A DNA stretch of 64,000 nt from Pseudomonadota bacterium (GTDB lineage: Bacteria > Myxococcota_A > Polyangia > Haliangiales > Haliangiaceae): NCBI GenBank assembly GCA_022360315.1, contig JAKSDA010000477.1:1-64000 (forward strand). The letters run 5' to 3'. The notes under the pieces are model-generated. The model did not search any database. It was given only the letters and a program-made list of their open reading frames with translations, and had not been told where the DNA came from. Position numbers and translations under genes: made by a program. Below, piece after piece: positions 35,712 through 47,299 of this stretch (the first letter of the stretch is position 1; every line of letters starts with the position of its first letter).

Positions 35712-36838
35712 TACCTGGCAACGGCCGGTGATGGGTCGGTCGGGAAGGGGACGTAGACGCCTCGATCTTTGAGGGACACCAGGACGTGCTGGCCGGTCTG
35801 GATCGGTTCGCCGCTGGCATTGGCGACCAGTCGAGTGCTGTCGTCGAGTCGCAGATAGAGCTGGGTGTACGAACCAAAGTAGACCACGCGTTCGACCTGG
35901 GCGGACACAGTGTCTGCCAGGTCGGCGTGGTGCCCATCGCCGTCGAGCGTGACGGCCAGCTGGGAGGGGCGCACCAGCAGCTGGCCGCGATGTCCGATCG
36001 TGGCCGGCTGGCGCAGCGGCACGGTGCCGAGTGCGCATCGAGCGCTGCTTCCGGCATCGCAGACAACTGCGTCGAGCGCGTTGACATCGCCGACGCTGCG
36101 GGCCACGGCCAGAGAGGACGGGGTTTCGTAGATCTCGCCCGGGGTACCGGTCTGGAGCAGTGTGCCGCCGCGGATCACGCTGATGTGATCGGCAATGGAA
36201 AACGCTTCGTGACGGTCGTGGGTGACAAAAATGGCGGTCACGTGTTCGGCCCGCAAGATATCGACCGTGCGCTCGCGCAGTTCGCTGCGCAGTTCGCGGT
36301 TGAGGTTGGAGAAAGGCTCGTCGAGCAGCATGATGCGCGGCTGGTGAGCCAGCGCTCGGGCCAGGGCGACGCGCTGCTGTTGGCCACCTGACAGTTCGCT
36401 CACCTGACGCCGGCCCAGCGCGGCCAGGCCGACCTGTTCGAGCAGGGCGTCGACCCGTGCGTTGCGCTGGTGTCTGGTCAACTCCGGGTTCATGCCAAAG
36501 GCCACGTTGCCGGCCACGTCGAGATGGGGAAATAGCGCATAATCCTGAAACACCACGCCGACACCGCGCTTTTCCGGTGGTTCGAACTGGTGTTTTTTGG
36601 CCGCGCTGTCGACCACCCGGCCGGCGATCTCGATGCGGCCGGAACAAACCGGTTCGAATCCGGCAATGGCGCGAAGGATGGTGGTTTTGCCCGAGCCCGA
36701 CTCGCCGAGCAGAACGTGGATGTCCCGCTGTCCAACCGAAAGCGAAATATCGCGTACCACCACATTGCTGTCGTAGCGGATGCAGACTCCGTGCAGGGCG
36801 ATGGCTGGCGCAGTCTCGGCAGAGGCAAATTCAGCCAC
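35711..36838 (-). CDS. fbpC: Iron-type ABC transporter ATP-binding protein
   Basis: The protein of about 375 residues shows Walker A GESGSGKTT, signature LSGGQQQRVALA and Walker B IMLLDEPFSNL, then a TOBE-like C-terminal domain, as in the FbpC/PotA group. GTG at 36838 is chosen because GGGAGG sits five bases upstream; it overlaps the permease stop by eight bases. It powers the FbpB-like permease encoded before it. The substrate may be ferric iron, but spermidine or thiamine types are related. Confidence 0.85.
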   Translation of the reverse strand: MAEFASAETAPAIALHGVCIRYDSNVVVRDISLSVGQRDIHVLLGESGSGKTTILRAIAGFEPVCSGRIEIAGRVVDSAAKKHQFEPPEKRGVGVVFQDYALFPHLDVAGNVAFGMNPELTRHQRNARVDALLEQVGLAALGRRQVSELSGGQQQRVALARALAHQPRIMLLDEPFSNLNRELRSELRERTVDILRAEHVTAIFVTHDRHEAFSIADHISVIRGGTLLQTGTPGEIYETPSSLAVARSVGDVNALDAVVCDAGSSARCALGTVPLRQPATIGHRGQLLVRPSQLAVTLDGDGHHADLADTVSAQVERVVYFGSYTQLYLRLDDSTRLVANASGEPIQTGQHVLVSLKDRGVYVPFPTDPSPAVAR

Positions 36839-38417
36839 GTCGGCCTCCCGGGCGCGGTCGTGTATCGGGGGCGAGCAAGAGACCGGCCACAGCAAGGGCG
36901 AGCAAGATCAGCACAGCGGGCGCCACCTGCGAATAATACGCGTCTTCGGTGAGCGACCAGATGCGGGTGGCCAGGGTGGTGAGCTCGATCGGGCTGAGCA
37001 GAAGAGTGACCGGGAGTTCTTTGAGCACGGCGATAAAGACGGCGAGAAAGCCGGCCAGGATGGCCGGCTTCATGGCCGGTACGATCACTCGAACCGACGC
37101 GGCGATCGGGCTGCAGCCGAGGCTGCGCGCGGCCAAAAAGAGGCCGCGATTGTGGCTGGCCACCGCGTCGTCCACCGTGTGAATGGCAAGGGGAAAAAAG
37201 CGAATGACATAGGCCAGCATGAGCAGCGAGAAGGTCTGGTAGAGCGGGTAAGCGTAGGCTGTGGCAAAGGAGACCAGAGCCAGGGCCACCACGATGCCGG
37301 GCAGGGCGTAGCCGATGTGGGTGAGCATATGCATTCCGCGCTGGCGTCGACCCCGGGCATAGCGATTGACAATGGCCGGAATCAGCGCGAGCGAGACGAT
37401 GAGAGCCGCGCCGCCCGCCGACAGAATCAGTGAATTGGACAGCTCGGCGACGGGAAACGACAGATCGTGGCCCTGGCGAACGCCGCGCCACAGCCAGTAC
37501 ACGACCAGGGCCATGGGCAGGGCGACCCCAACCCCGGCCACGGCCAGACAAAGCGCAAAGCTCGGCCATCGCCACGCGCCCAGCGCGATGACCGGCCAGG
37601 TTCGGTGGCTGCCGTGGGTGGTCGTGGCCTGGTCGGTGCGACCGCGCAAGACCAGCAGCGATGCGACCAGGAGCGTTGCCACCGAGATCAACAAGAGGGC
37701 CAGAAAAGTGGCTTCATCACGGTCGAAGAGGGACTTTTCGCGGATGTAGATGATGTAGCTGAGCGACTGGTAGCGGCTGAGCGATACTGCGCCAAAGTCG
37801 CCGATGGCGTACAGTGCGACGAGCAGGCCGCCGCTGGCCATGGCGGGTCGCAAGCCCGGCATCACGACCCGCCAGAACGCCTGCCGCGGACCGGCGCCGA
37901 GAATGCGCGCCGATTCCCATATCCGCGGATCGGTGCGTCCGAGAGCGGCCTGGATGCTCAGCAGGGCAAACGGATAGGTGTATAGAAGGGCGAGAAACGC
38001 GCCCCAGCCGCCGTAGATGTCGGGGGTGACGCCGACGTATTGGGCCAGTTGGTAGAGCCAGCCGCCGGGAGCCAGGGTCGCGATGACGACGAATGCGCTG
38101 ACGTAGGACGGGACTGCCAGAGGCAGGTTAAGAATGATTCGAAAGGCGCGCCGGCCGGGCAGATCGGTGGCGTGGGTGAGCCAGGCCAGGGGGACGGAAA
38201 GGGTTACGCACGCCGCGGCGACTCCCAGTCCGAGGACCACGGTCCTGGCCAGCGCCCACCAGGTTTGACTGCGGGTAAACACCGCGCGAGCCGCGTCGAC
38301 GCCCAGGTCCGACGACCGCACGATCAGGTACAGGAGCGGCAGACACAGGATGGCGAGAAGAACACCGCCCAGGACGCGGAGCCCCACGTGATGGTCGCTG
38401 CGAATCACGGGGCGCAT
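36831..38417 (-). CDS. fbpB: Iron-type ABC transporter permease (fused two-half type)
   Basis: The 528-residue protein has about twelve helices in two similar halves, each with an EAA-like loop (ESARILGAGPRQAFWRVVMP and LAARSLGCSPIAASVRVIVP). This is the layout of FbpB/ThiP-type permeases. It is the first gene of a two-gene operon with the ATPase. No periplasmic binding protein is nearby, and one must be encoded elsewhere if the transporter works. It is not followed by any iron-regulated gene that I can see. Confidence 0.85.
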   Translation of the reverse strand: MRPVIRSDHHVGLRVLGGVLLAILCLPLLYLIVRSSDLGVDAARAVFTRSQTWWALARTVVLGLGVAAACVTLSVPLAWLTHATDLPGRRAFRIILNLPLAVPSYVSAFVVIATLAPGGWLYQLAQYVGVTPDIYGGWGAFLALLYTYPFALLSIQAALGRTDPRIWESARILGAGPRQAFWRVVMPGLRPAMASGGLLVALYAIGDFGAVSLSRYQSLSYIIYIREKSLFDRDEATFLALLLISVATLLVASLLVLRGRTDQATTTHGSHRTWPVIALGAWRWPSFALCLAVAGVGVALPMALVVYWLWRGVRQGHDLSFPVAELSNSLILSAGGAALIVSLALIPAIVNRYARGRRQRGMHMLTHIGYALPGIVVALALVSFATAYAYPLYQTFSLLMLAYVIRFFPLAIHTVDDAVASHNRGLFLAARSLGCSPIAASVRVIVPAMKPAILAGFLAVFIAVLKELPVTLLLSPIELTTLATRIWSLTEDAYYSQVAPAVLILLALAVAGLLLAPDTRPRPGGRRG

Positions 38418-38625
38418 CCTAGCCTCGAAGGGGGGAAATTGCCCGTGCAGGACGCGCTATTGTGGCCGGGAGCACGGCCCGGACTGCCGGCCAGCACTGC
38501 GGGGAGGCGAGTCCGAGCCCGGCTTGTTTCCGATTCGGTGATTCGCCTCGCCACAAGTACAGGTCCCGAGCCTGATCGAAGAGTCGGCCGGCCCGCGTGA
38601 TACTGTCTACATCGACGTGGGCGAG

Positions 38626-39264
38626 CTACATCGGCCCGGCGAGCCGGTCGCCCAACTCCACCACGGCGTCGACCAGGGCCGCGAAGTCGGCGCGACGCGA
38701 GCGGTGGTTGGTGATCGCGACCCGCAGGGCAAAACGCCCGCTTCGCAATGTGCTCGACGGTACGGCGATGCCGGCCTCCTGGATGCGGAGCAGGATCTCG
38801 CGATTCAATGCATCCAGGGTCGGATCGTCGACTCCGTGTGTTTGCAGCGACATCCACACTTTGAGGGCGCGAAACCCACGGCTGAGCTGGATCCCCATAT
38901 CGGCCAGTTCCAGCGAGGTCGGCTGAATTCCCCGCCCAGGCGAGGCCAGATAACTCGCCCTAGTCTCGAACGCGGCACGCTGTGCGGCGGCGTCGCGGCA
39001 AAGGACACAGCCGACCTCGTATTGCAGAAAACCCCATTTGTGCAGGTCGAAGGCCAGCGAATCGGCCCGATCAAGTCCGCGCAAGCGGTGTTGTAACGCC
39101 GGCGCGGCACGGGCTGCTCGAGCTCGGCGCGGGCCTCGGCGGCAAGTGGACGCCACGGCGGTCGCCCGCCATCCGACGACTCCGAGGCCGAGCCCGATGT
39201 CGCCATCCTCTGCCGTCCTACAGGCGACTCGAGCCAGACCTCCCTCTGTCCCATCGGCGAACAC
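38626..39264 (-). pseudogene. Remnant of a PLP-dependent decarboxylase
   Basis: The 3' part encodes the active-site region of a group II pyridoxal-5'-phosphate decarboxylase: DSLAFDLHKWG with the PLP lysine, followed by EVGCVLCRD, RGFRALKVWMSLQTHG and the C-terminal LRVAITNHRS. Upstream of the lysine motif the frame breaks up: the HVDGA-like region and the substrate-binding half are missing or shifted, and no ATG with a good ribosome binding site gives a full protein. It is best read as a decayed gene. The 39265-39588 stretch upstream shows no recoverable N-terminal half and no other gene. Confidence 0.75.
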
Positions 39265-39588
39265 CTGGCGTAGTACCCCGTCGTGGTCAGGTCACACCCA
39301 AAAACAACCAAGCGCGAATCTGGTGTATCAATCACACAAATTCCGGGTACAGACAACACAGTAGCGGACAGGGCCCGACTCCACCTCGCGACAGCCCGCG
39401 ACGAAATGGTGACGCAGCGAACTTGTGGGGTTGGTCGAACAGCTGTTGCAAAATTCCAGCTGCCTTCCGTTGTATACGAGAAGGTGGTAGAGGACTTCGG
39501 GAGTTGAGGAGCGCCAGAGTACAATTTTGGCCTCTATACCTCCGGGTACCTCTACCCGTAAACCACAACAATAAGACCTGATACTCAT

Positions 39589-40467
39589 ATGGACATTTCA
39601 GTTCTCCTGGAACCGACCGACCTGGCCCAGCTCCGGACCCAGCAGCCGGTTGTGATCATCGATACCCGAGACCCCGACGAATATGCTGCTGAGCACATCC
39701 CCGGAGCGGTCAATCGGCGCGATATCTTCACCTATCTGATCGAGGACTCGTCGCCTGACACCATGGGGGATTTGCAGCGCAAATTTGCCGACGATCTCGG
39801 CTCGGCCGGTCTGTCTGGCGACGAAGTTGCGGTCATCTACGAAGACACGCTCGACAACGGCTACGGGCAATCGTGTCGGGGGTACTTTCTGCTCAAGTAT
39901 ATGGGCTACCCGCGTGTGGCGATCCTCCACGGTGGCTATCAGGCGTGGAAGTCGGCCGGATTGCCGGTGACTGCCGAGATACCGAGTCCAGTCCCGCGAT
40001 CGTTTCCGGTCCGCATCGACGCCACGCTCATGGTCGGTCGCGACGAGATGCTCGCCGCGCTCGACGATCCGGCCATCGTCAAGCTGGACGTGCGCGATTA
40101 CGACGAATGGGTCGGCGACAGCTCGTCACCCTACGGCGCCGATTACTGCCCGCGCAAGGGCCGTATTCCCGGCGCGGTGTGGATCGAGTGGTATCGCATG
40201 ATGGAGCCCGACTCGGACCTGCCGCGGTTTCGGCCCAACAGCGAAATTCTCGCCGTATGCGACGAGGTCGGTATCAAACCCGCTATGACGGTCTATATCT
40301 ATTGCTTCAAGGGGTCGCGCGCATCAAATACGCTGATCGCGCTCAAACAGGCCGGCTTTCGCGACGTGCGCAATTATTTCAGCTCGTGGAACGAGTGGTC
40401 GCGCGACGATTCGCTGCCCATCGAATCCGGTGCCCCCGATCCCGCGCGCATGGCAAGACGACGCTGA
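39589..40467 (+). CDS. sseA: Two-domain rhodanese-type sulfurtransferase
   Basis: The 292-residue protein has two rhodanese domains. The N-terminal one has DTRDPDEYAAEHIPGAVN. The C-terminal one carries the catalytic loop YCFKGSRAS with the active-site Cys (near residue 240) that takes sulfur from thiosulfate or 3-mercaptopyruvate and passes it to an acceptor such as cyanide. It resembles thiosulfate sulfurtransferases, with the loop ending in Lys-Gly-Ser-Arg. It stands alone on the plus strand next to guaA on the opposite strand, with a six-base gap between their ends. Confidence 0.88.
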   Translation: MDISVLLEPTDLAQLRTQQPVVIIDTRDPDEYAAEHIPGAVNRRDIFTYLIEDSSPDTMGDLQRKFADDLGSAGLSGDEVAVIYEDTLDNGYGQSCRGYFLLKYMGYPRVAILHGGYQAWKSAGLPVTAEIPSPVPRSFPVRIDATLMVGRDEMLAALDDPAIVKLDVRDYDEWVGDSSSPYGADYCPRKGRIPGAVWIEWYRMMEPDSDLPRFRPNSEILAVCDEVGIKPAMTVYIYCFKGSRASNTLIALKQAGFRDVRNYFSSWNEWSRDDSLPIESGAPDPARMARRR

Positions 40468-40472
40468 GCCGT

Positions 40473-42029
<1,557 letters not shown>

Positions 42030-42091
42030 GTCGAGCGCTCTTTATCACACTCCGCTTGACTGCGGTAACCGGCCAGGCCTTTGCAGGCGAG

Positions 42092-42718
42092 CTATTGCAG
42101 CGCTGTGGTGATTCGCGCGGTGACGTCGGTGGGTGCGGCGTTGCCGTCGACTTCTCGCAAAATGCCCTGGTCGCGGTAAAACGGGATGATCGGGGCGGTT
42201 TCGGAGTGATACTTGGCGAGCCGCGCCAGGCACGCCTCTTCGGTGTCGTCTTTGCGCTGGATGACGCGATCTTGGATGTCGTCGGGCGGGGGACGGAACT
42301 CGAGGTGGTAGATCTCGCCGGTGTCGGGATCGCAGCGCCGGCCAGTAATGCGCTTGACGATGAACTCGTCGGGGACCGAGATGAGCACCACGGCGTCGAG
42401 CGCGACATTGGCGTCTTGCAGCGCCTGATCCAGGGCTTCAGCCTGGGGACGGGTGCGCGGAAAGCCGTCGAGCATGAACCCGGACGCGCAGTCGGCCTTG
42501 CCGATTCGCTCGATGACCATGGCGATGACCAGCGAGTCGGGCACGAGTTCGCCGCGTTGCATGTAGCCATCAGCACACTTGCCCAGCTCGGTGCCTTCGT
42601 TGACCGCGGCGCGCAGCATGTCGCCGGTCGAGATGTGGGGGATCTGATACGTGTCGACCAACCTTGCGGCCTGCGTGCCTTTGCCCGCTCCAGGTGGGCC
42701 TACCAGAATCATGCGCAT
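42092..42718 (-). CDS. adk: Adenylate kinase
   Basis: The 208-residue enzyme interconverts ATP, ADP and AMP. It has the P-loop GPPGAGKGT, the AMP-binding DGFPRT, and a LID region RRCDPDTGEIYHLEFRPP of the long type without a full zinc Cys set. AAGGAA precedes the ATG at 42718 by about ten bases. It is the gene before guaA, a purine nucleotide pair. Confidence 0.97.
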   Translation of the reverse strand: MRMILVGPPGAGKGTQAARLVDTYQIPHISTGDMLRAAVNEGTELGKCADGYMQRGELVPDSLVIAMVIERIGKADCASGFMLDGFPRTRPQAEALDQALQDANVALDAVVLISVPDEFIVKRITGRRCDPDTGEIYHLEFRPPPDDIQDRVIQRKDDTEEACLARLAKYHSETAPIIPFYRDQGILREVDGNAAPTDVTARITTALQ

Positions 42719-43240
42719 AGCGGTATTTCCTTGCCTGACGAGTCTCTAATCGAGCGAGAGCGCCCGACGAAAGCCGGCAGTGTGTCACGCGCGGTTCGGG
42801 CTTGCAACGCCCTCCTGCTCGCCATCCACGCCATCCCGACGCGGGTTGATCTCCGCCATCCCGACCTCCGAAATCAATTCGGGTCGGGATGGGCGATGGC
42901 GGAATCCGGCTGGGAGTGGCAGCTCACCAACGCCGGCAAGATCGCCTTCTTCCTCGGCAGTTCCTCCCTCCAACTCGGCGCTGCCGGGACCTACTCCGAT
43001 CGCCTGTTGTCCGACAGTCCTGGAGTCCGGCAATCCCGCACAGTTTCATGGCTTTTGCGGCTGGTTGGCCGGTCCGCCTCAACATCGCCAGTTCGACAGT
43101 GGCTCGGGCAGTAGAGCAGGCATTCGGCTGATTCCGTTGCTTTTTGTCTCGCCGATTTTTGTTGTAAAACCTCTGTTGTAAACGAGCCCGAACCCAAGCC
43201 CTCGATCCCTACAACAGCACCAGATAAGGAGACCAAAGCA
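42719..43240. other. Intergenic region with a long hairpin
   Basis: No supported gene lies in these 522 bases. CCATCCCGACC (42856-42866) and GGTCGGGATGG (42882-42892) form a perfect 11-bp stem with a 15-base loop. The lower part, near 43140-43190, has GTTGTAAA twice and is AT-richer, so it probably holds the promoter of the DUF1579 gene; no clear hexamers can be assigned. Confidence 0.5.
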
Positions 43241-43735
43241 ATGAGCGAGGAACAAATGGCCGCCTGGATGGAGGTCGCGACCCCGAGTCAAGAGCACAAA
43301 TATCTCGAGCGGATGGTGGGCACCTGGAAAGCGAGGACAACGTTCTGGATGGAACCAAATAGCGAACCGCAATCAAGCGAGGGCACCATGACGTGCGACA
43401 TGATTCTCGGCGGCCGGTTCTTGCAGTCGAGCTACGAGGGCCAGACGCCGTGGGGGCCGTTTGCTGGCATGGCGATCGACGGTTACGACCGGATTCGCAA
43501 CAAGTACACCGGAGTGTGGATGGACTCCATGGGGACGATCATGATGGCGTTCGAGGGCGAGTGCTCCGGAGACGTGCGCACGATGAGGTGCGATTTTATC
43601 GATCCGTTGGGCAAGCCGAACACGATGAAGGCCATCACGACGATCATCAGCGACAACGAGTACACGTACGAGACATGGGGACAGGCGTCAAACGGCGAGA
43701 TGTTCAAGAATATGGCGATCAGCTACACGCGCTAG
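43241..43735 (+). CDS. DUF1579 family protein
   Basis: The 164-residue protein has the DUF1579 pattern: HKYLERMVGTWKARTTFWM near the start, SSYEGQTPWGPFAGM in the middle and a DFIDPLG turn. It is a lipocalin-like beta barrel family of unknown function. The ATG is set by AAGGAG seven bases upstream. There is no signal peptide, so it is cytoplasmic. Its gene neighbourhood gives no hint of partners. Confidence 0.85.
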   Translation: MSEEQMAAWMEVATPSQEHKYLERMVGTWKARTTFWMEPNSEPQSSEGTMTCDMILGGRFLQSSYEGQTPWGPFAGMAIDGYDRIRNKYTGVWMDSMGTIMMAFEGECSGDVRTMRCDFIDPLGKPNTMKAITTIISDNEYTYETWGQASNGEMFKNMAISYTR

Positions 43736-43819
43736 CGTCGGCCGGCCGATCGGCCTCTTCGCTCGGCAAGGACTCCGCTTCGCATTGCTTACGGGACCTG
43801 CGACTGGCGATAGGCCGTT

Positions 43820-46800
43820 GTGGCTCGACGCACGGTACCCGGAAGAGCCGTCCTGGGCTATGCTGTGCAGTCGTTGAGCGACAGTGAAGACACAACTCTG
43901 GTTCTGGAGGTGGGCTCGACGCGCCTGCAGGACGGGTTAAAGGATACCGAGATCGCCTCGTCGGACCGGTTTGTCGCGGCCGCGCAGCCGAGCGGCGGGT
44001 TGGACTGCTATTCGCTCGAGAGCGGACAAATGCTGGGCCGGTACGAGCTGCGCGCGATGCTGGGGCAAGGTGGGATGGGCACCGTGTATGCCGCGAACGA
44101 TACCGACCTGCATCGCACAGTGGCGATCAAGGTGCTGCGCACCGATGGCTACCGTCGCATGTTGCTGGATGGATATCGCAAGCGCTTGCGGGTGGAAGCG
44201 CAGGCCATGGCCCGGCTCAATCATCCCAACGTCATCACGATCTACGAAGTAGGTACTGCGGACGGGCGCGACTTCATCGCCATGGAGTATGTCGAGGGAG
44301 TCACGCTCGAGCACTGGCTACGACACCAGCGGCCGGCCTGGCGCGAGGTGCTCGACAGATTTATACAGGCGGGACGGGGTCTCTTTGCGGCCCACCAGGC
44401 CGGACTGGTGCATCGCGACTTCAAGCCGGCCAACGTGCTGCTCGGCAGCGATGGGCGGGTTCTGGTGACCGACTTTGGCCTGGCCCGAATGAACCGGAGC
44501 GAGGAGGAGGCGGCTGCTGCCAGGGCTGGCCAGACCGACCAGGCAGCGGCTGAAGATCTGACCCAGACCGGCGCTGTGCTGGGTACTCCGGCCTACATGG
44601 CGCCAGAGCAGCATCGCGGCCTGGAACTCGATGGACGGAGCGACCAGTACAGCTTTGCGGTCGCTCTGTACGAGGGTCTCTACGGTCAGTCCGGGTTTCC
44701 GAGCGATTCTACCGCTGCGCTGCACCGGGCCAAGATGACCGGTACTATCGCCGCTCCGCCGGCCGGGACGGCAGTACCGGGACACGTGCACGACGCGGTT
44801 TTGCGCGGCCTGCAGCCCGATCCGGCCCGGCGATTTTCGTCCATGCACGAGCTTGTCGCCGCGCTCGAGTACGACCCGCGCAAACGCCGGGCGGGTCTGG
44901 CTCGTACCGGGCTGGCCGGGTTGGTGGTCGCGGCGCTCATCGCCGTGCTCGCGCTGCAACTGCAGCGCCGTGTCGATGTTTCGATGTGCGAAGGCCTGGA
45001 CAGCAGCCTGGCCGGAGTGTGGGACGATGAGGTCAAGAATTCGATACGGCGGGCGTTTGTGGCCGCAGACCCGGACTACGGGCCGTTTGCGTTTCGCAGT
45101 CTGGCCAGCAAACTGGACTCGGATGACCGGGCATGGAAATCGGCCTACCAGGCCACCTGCCGGGGCGAGCGAGACCCGGCCTCGGATCTGCGCATCGCCT
45201 GCTTGATCGATTATCGCGGCCAGCTGCAGTTTGTCATCGCCCGGCTCTTTGGCGCGGACATGACGATGGTGCGGGACGCCTTGCCAATGGCGCATACCCT
45301 GCCCGATCCCGCGCAGTGCCAGGATGTCGAGCCGCGCCTGCCGGTCGGCGCCCGGCCGGAGTCGAGCCGTCAGGTGCAGAATCTTCGCACCGAGCTGGGC
45401 ATGATTCGAATGCTGCAGGAACTCGAGCGACTGGACGAGGCTCGAAACGGGCTCGATCGCCTGCTGCCTCGGATCCAGCAGATCGGCGATCGCTCGCTTC
45501 TGGCCGAGGCCTTCTTGTTGCAAGGACTGAACGAGCTGGAGGGCAACGAGTATGTCGCCGGCCGGCAGACGCTCGACCGGGCGGACCGTCTGGCCGAGCA
45601 GAGCGCCGATGACGCTCTGCGGGCGCGCGTGCTGGTGGCTATGGTCCAGCTGGAGACCCAGGCCTCGGCCGAGCCTCCCGTACTCGAAAATCTGATCGCG
45701 CGGGCCCGCGCGGCGGTCGAGCGAATGGGCGGCGATGCCGGGCTGCAAGCCCAGCTCAATGCCAGCCGGGCCGCGACAGCGCTGGCCAGCGATCCGCGCG
45801 CGGCCATACCGCTTTTCGAATCTGCCCGGGCGGAGTTCGAGCGAGCGGGCGCAGTATCGCATGCAGCCAGAGCGCTGGCGAATATCGCGCAAGCGCATCT
45901 GTGGCTCGGCGACGTTGAAGCCGCAGTCGAGTCGTGCGAATCGTCCGAGGCCATGATGCGCGGGCTGCTCGGAGAGCAGCATCCAGCGGTCATCGCGGGA
46001 TGCGTGCACGCCCTGGAGGGGTTGTTTCGGCTCGGTCGATACGACGAGCTACAACGGCGCGGGCGCGCGCAGAATCGGTTCTTGCACAGCGAGTCGGGCC
46101 GGCGATATCTCGCTGCCATGGGGGCCACCTTTACCGCGGGTGAGCGCCAGATCAGCGGGCGCGTGGTCGATGGCGAGGGCAATCGATTGTCCGGTATCGA
46201 GGTGGTTATCAGCAGAGAATTGATCGGTGATGGCAAGTATGTGCTGGGCGGTTTCGATGCCACGTGGCAGGCCAGCCGCGGGGTCATGTGGGCTCGCACC
46301 AATGCCCGCGGCGAATTTCGCTTTACCGGGGTAGCCGACGGCATCATGTACCTTGCAGCCGAATCCGGGCGCGGCCGCTCGCTGCCCGGGCGAGTGGATG
46401 GCAGCGGCGATCGTCGCGAGCTAGAGTTGACTGTCCGGCCGTTTGGCAGCGTCCGCGGAACCGTGTCGATCATCGGTGGCCCGGGCCGGATGAGCCCGGT
46501 GAAGATCAATCTCTTTCCGGTCCAGCACAGCGATCATGGCCGACCCGAGCTGCAAGTGAACCCGCGCGACGATGGCACGTTCGAGTTTGTGCGGGTGGCC
46601 AGCGGTTCCTATCGAGTGCGCGCCTACGAAGAGAGCGGCACGCATAGACTGAGCTTCGATTATCCCACTATCGCGGTAAATCCCGGCCGGACGAGAGTGG
46701 TACATCTGACCATCGATCTGCGCGGCGTAAAGCTGCACGTCGTGGTGCGCAGTAAATACGCTGCCGCCATTCCCACCGCACAGGTGATGATCGTTCCCGC

Positions 46801-47164
46801 CCGGGTGCAGCCGGGCTCGGTCGCCGAGCTGCGGAAAGCGGTATTTGAGATTGCCGGCAGCCAGGCGGCATCACCGCACGGGCCCTACGACAATGCCAAT
46901 CCCATTGCCGGTGTGGCTGCGGGCGACATCGCCTTTACCTTCGACAGCGTCAAGGCCAGCGTGCACACGATCTGCGCCATTCCATTCGGTGGAAACGCCA
47001 AGGAAGCCGAATACAGCGGCAAATTGCGGGCATATCTCGACCAGCTCGATGTGTACTGCAAGCGAGTCGACATCACCGAGACGCCGCAAGAGCAAACCGC
47101 GATACTCGAGGTCGCGCCCATGAAACGACTGGAGCAGAGACCGAGAGCCCAGGGCAAACGATGA
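43820..47164 (+). CDS. Large Ser/Thr protein kinase with TPR-like and carboxypeptidase-regulatory-like tail
   Basis: The 1114-residue protein has a kinase domain (about residues 70-360): GQGGMGTVY, VAIKVL, HRDFKPANVL, DFGLARM and GTPAYMAPEQ, so the catalytic residues are all present. A transmembrane helix follows near residue 366. The outer part has TPR-like helices (about 520-760) and then Ig-like beta domains of the carboxypeptidase-regulatory type (ISGRVVDGEGNRLSG at about 775, a second at about 880). The GTG at 43820 has no clear ribosome binding site; GTG 43865 or TTG 43874 would also keep the domain. Its ligand and substrate are unknown. Confidence 0.88.
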   Translation: MARRTVPGRAVLGYAVQSLSDSEDTTLVLEVGSTRLQDGLKDTEIASSDRFVAAAQPSGGLDCYSLESGQMLGRYELRAMLGQGGMGTVYAANDTDLHRTVAIKVLRTDGYRRMLLDGYRKRLRVEAQAMARLNHPNVITIYEVGTADGRDFIAMEYVEGVTLEHWLRHQRPAWREVLDRFIQAGRGLFAAHQAGLVHRDFKPANVLLGSDGRVLVTDFGLARMNRSEEEAAAARAGQTDQAAAEDLTQTGAVLGTPAYMAPEQHRGLELDGRSDQYSFAVALYEGLYGQSGFPSDSTAALHRAKMTGTIAAPPAGTAVPGHVHDAVLRGLQPDPARRFSSMHELVAALEYDPRKRRAGLARTGLAGLVVAALIAVLALQLQRRVDVSMCEGLDSSLAGVWDDEVKNSIRRAFVAADPDYGPFAFRSLASKLDSDDRAWKSAYQATCRGERDPASDLRIACLIDYRGQLQFVIARLFGADMTMVRDALPMAHTLPDPAQCQDVEPRLPVGARPESSRQVQNLRTELGMIRMLQELERLDEARNGLDRLLPRIQQIGDRSLLAEAFLLQGLNELEGNEYVAGRQTLDRADRLAEQSADDALRARVLVAMVQLETQASAEPPVLENLIARARAAVERMGGDAGLQAQLNASRAATALASDPRAAIPLFESARAEFERAGAVSHAARALANIAQAHLWLGDVEAAVESCESSEAMMRGLLGEQHPAVIAGCVHALEGLFRLGRYDELQRRGRAQNRFLHSESGRRYLAAMGATFTAGERQISGRVVDGEGNRLSGIEVVISRELIGDGKYVLGGFDATWQASRGVMWARTNARGEFRFTGVADGIMYLAAESGRGRSLPGRVDGSGDRRELELTVRPFGSVRGTVSIIGGPGRMSPVKINLFPVQHSDHGRPELQVNPRDDGTFEFVRVASGSYRVRAYEESGTHRLSFDYPTIAVNPGRTRVVHLTIDLRGVKLHVVVRSKYAAAIPTAQVMIVPARVQPGSVAELRKAVFEIAGSQAASPHGPYDNANPIAGVAAGDIAFTFDSVKASVHTICAIPFGGNAKEAEYSGKLRAYLDQLDVYCKRVDITETPQEQTAILEVAPMKRLEQRPRAQGKR

Positions 47165-47299
47165 ATCGTGTATCTGATTGTAATTGTGATTTCGAATTCA
47201 GCGCTGAGTTCGTCCCAGCCTCGCCCTGTACGCGCGCTGGTCATGGGTCGAATAGTGTAACGTGATGGCATTGCGTCCTCGCTCTGGCGGCAAAAAGGG

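Noticed and set aside
42785..43131. Frames in the adk to DUF1579 gap
   Set aside because: Neither strand gives a recognised family or a good start signal; the stem-loop explains part of the pattern.
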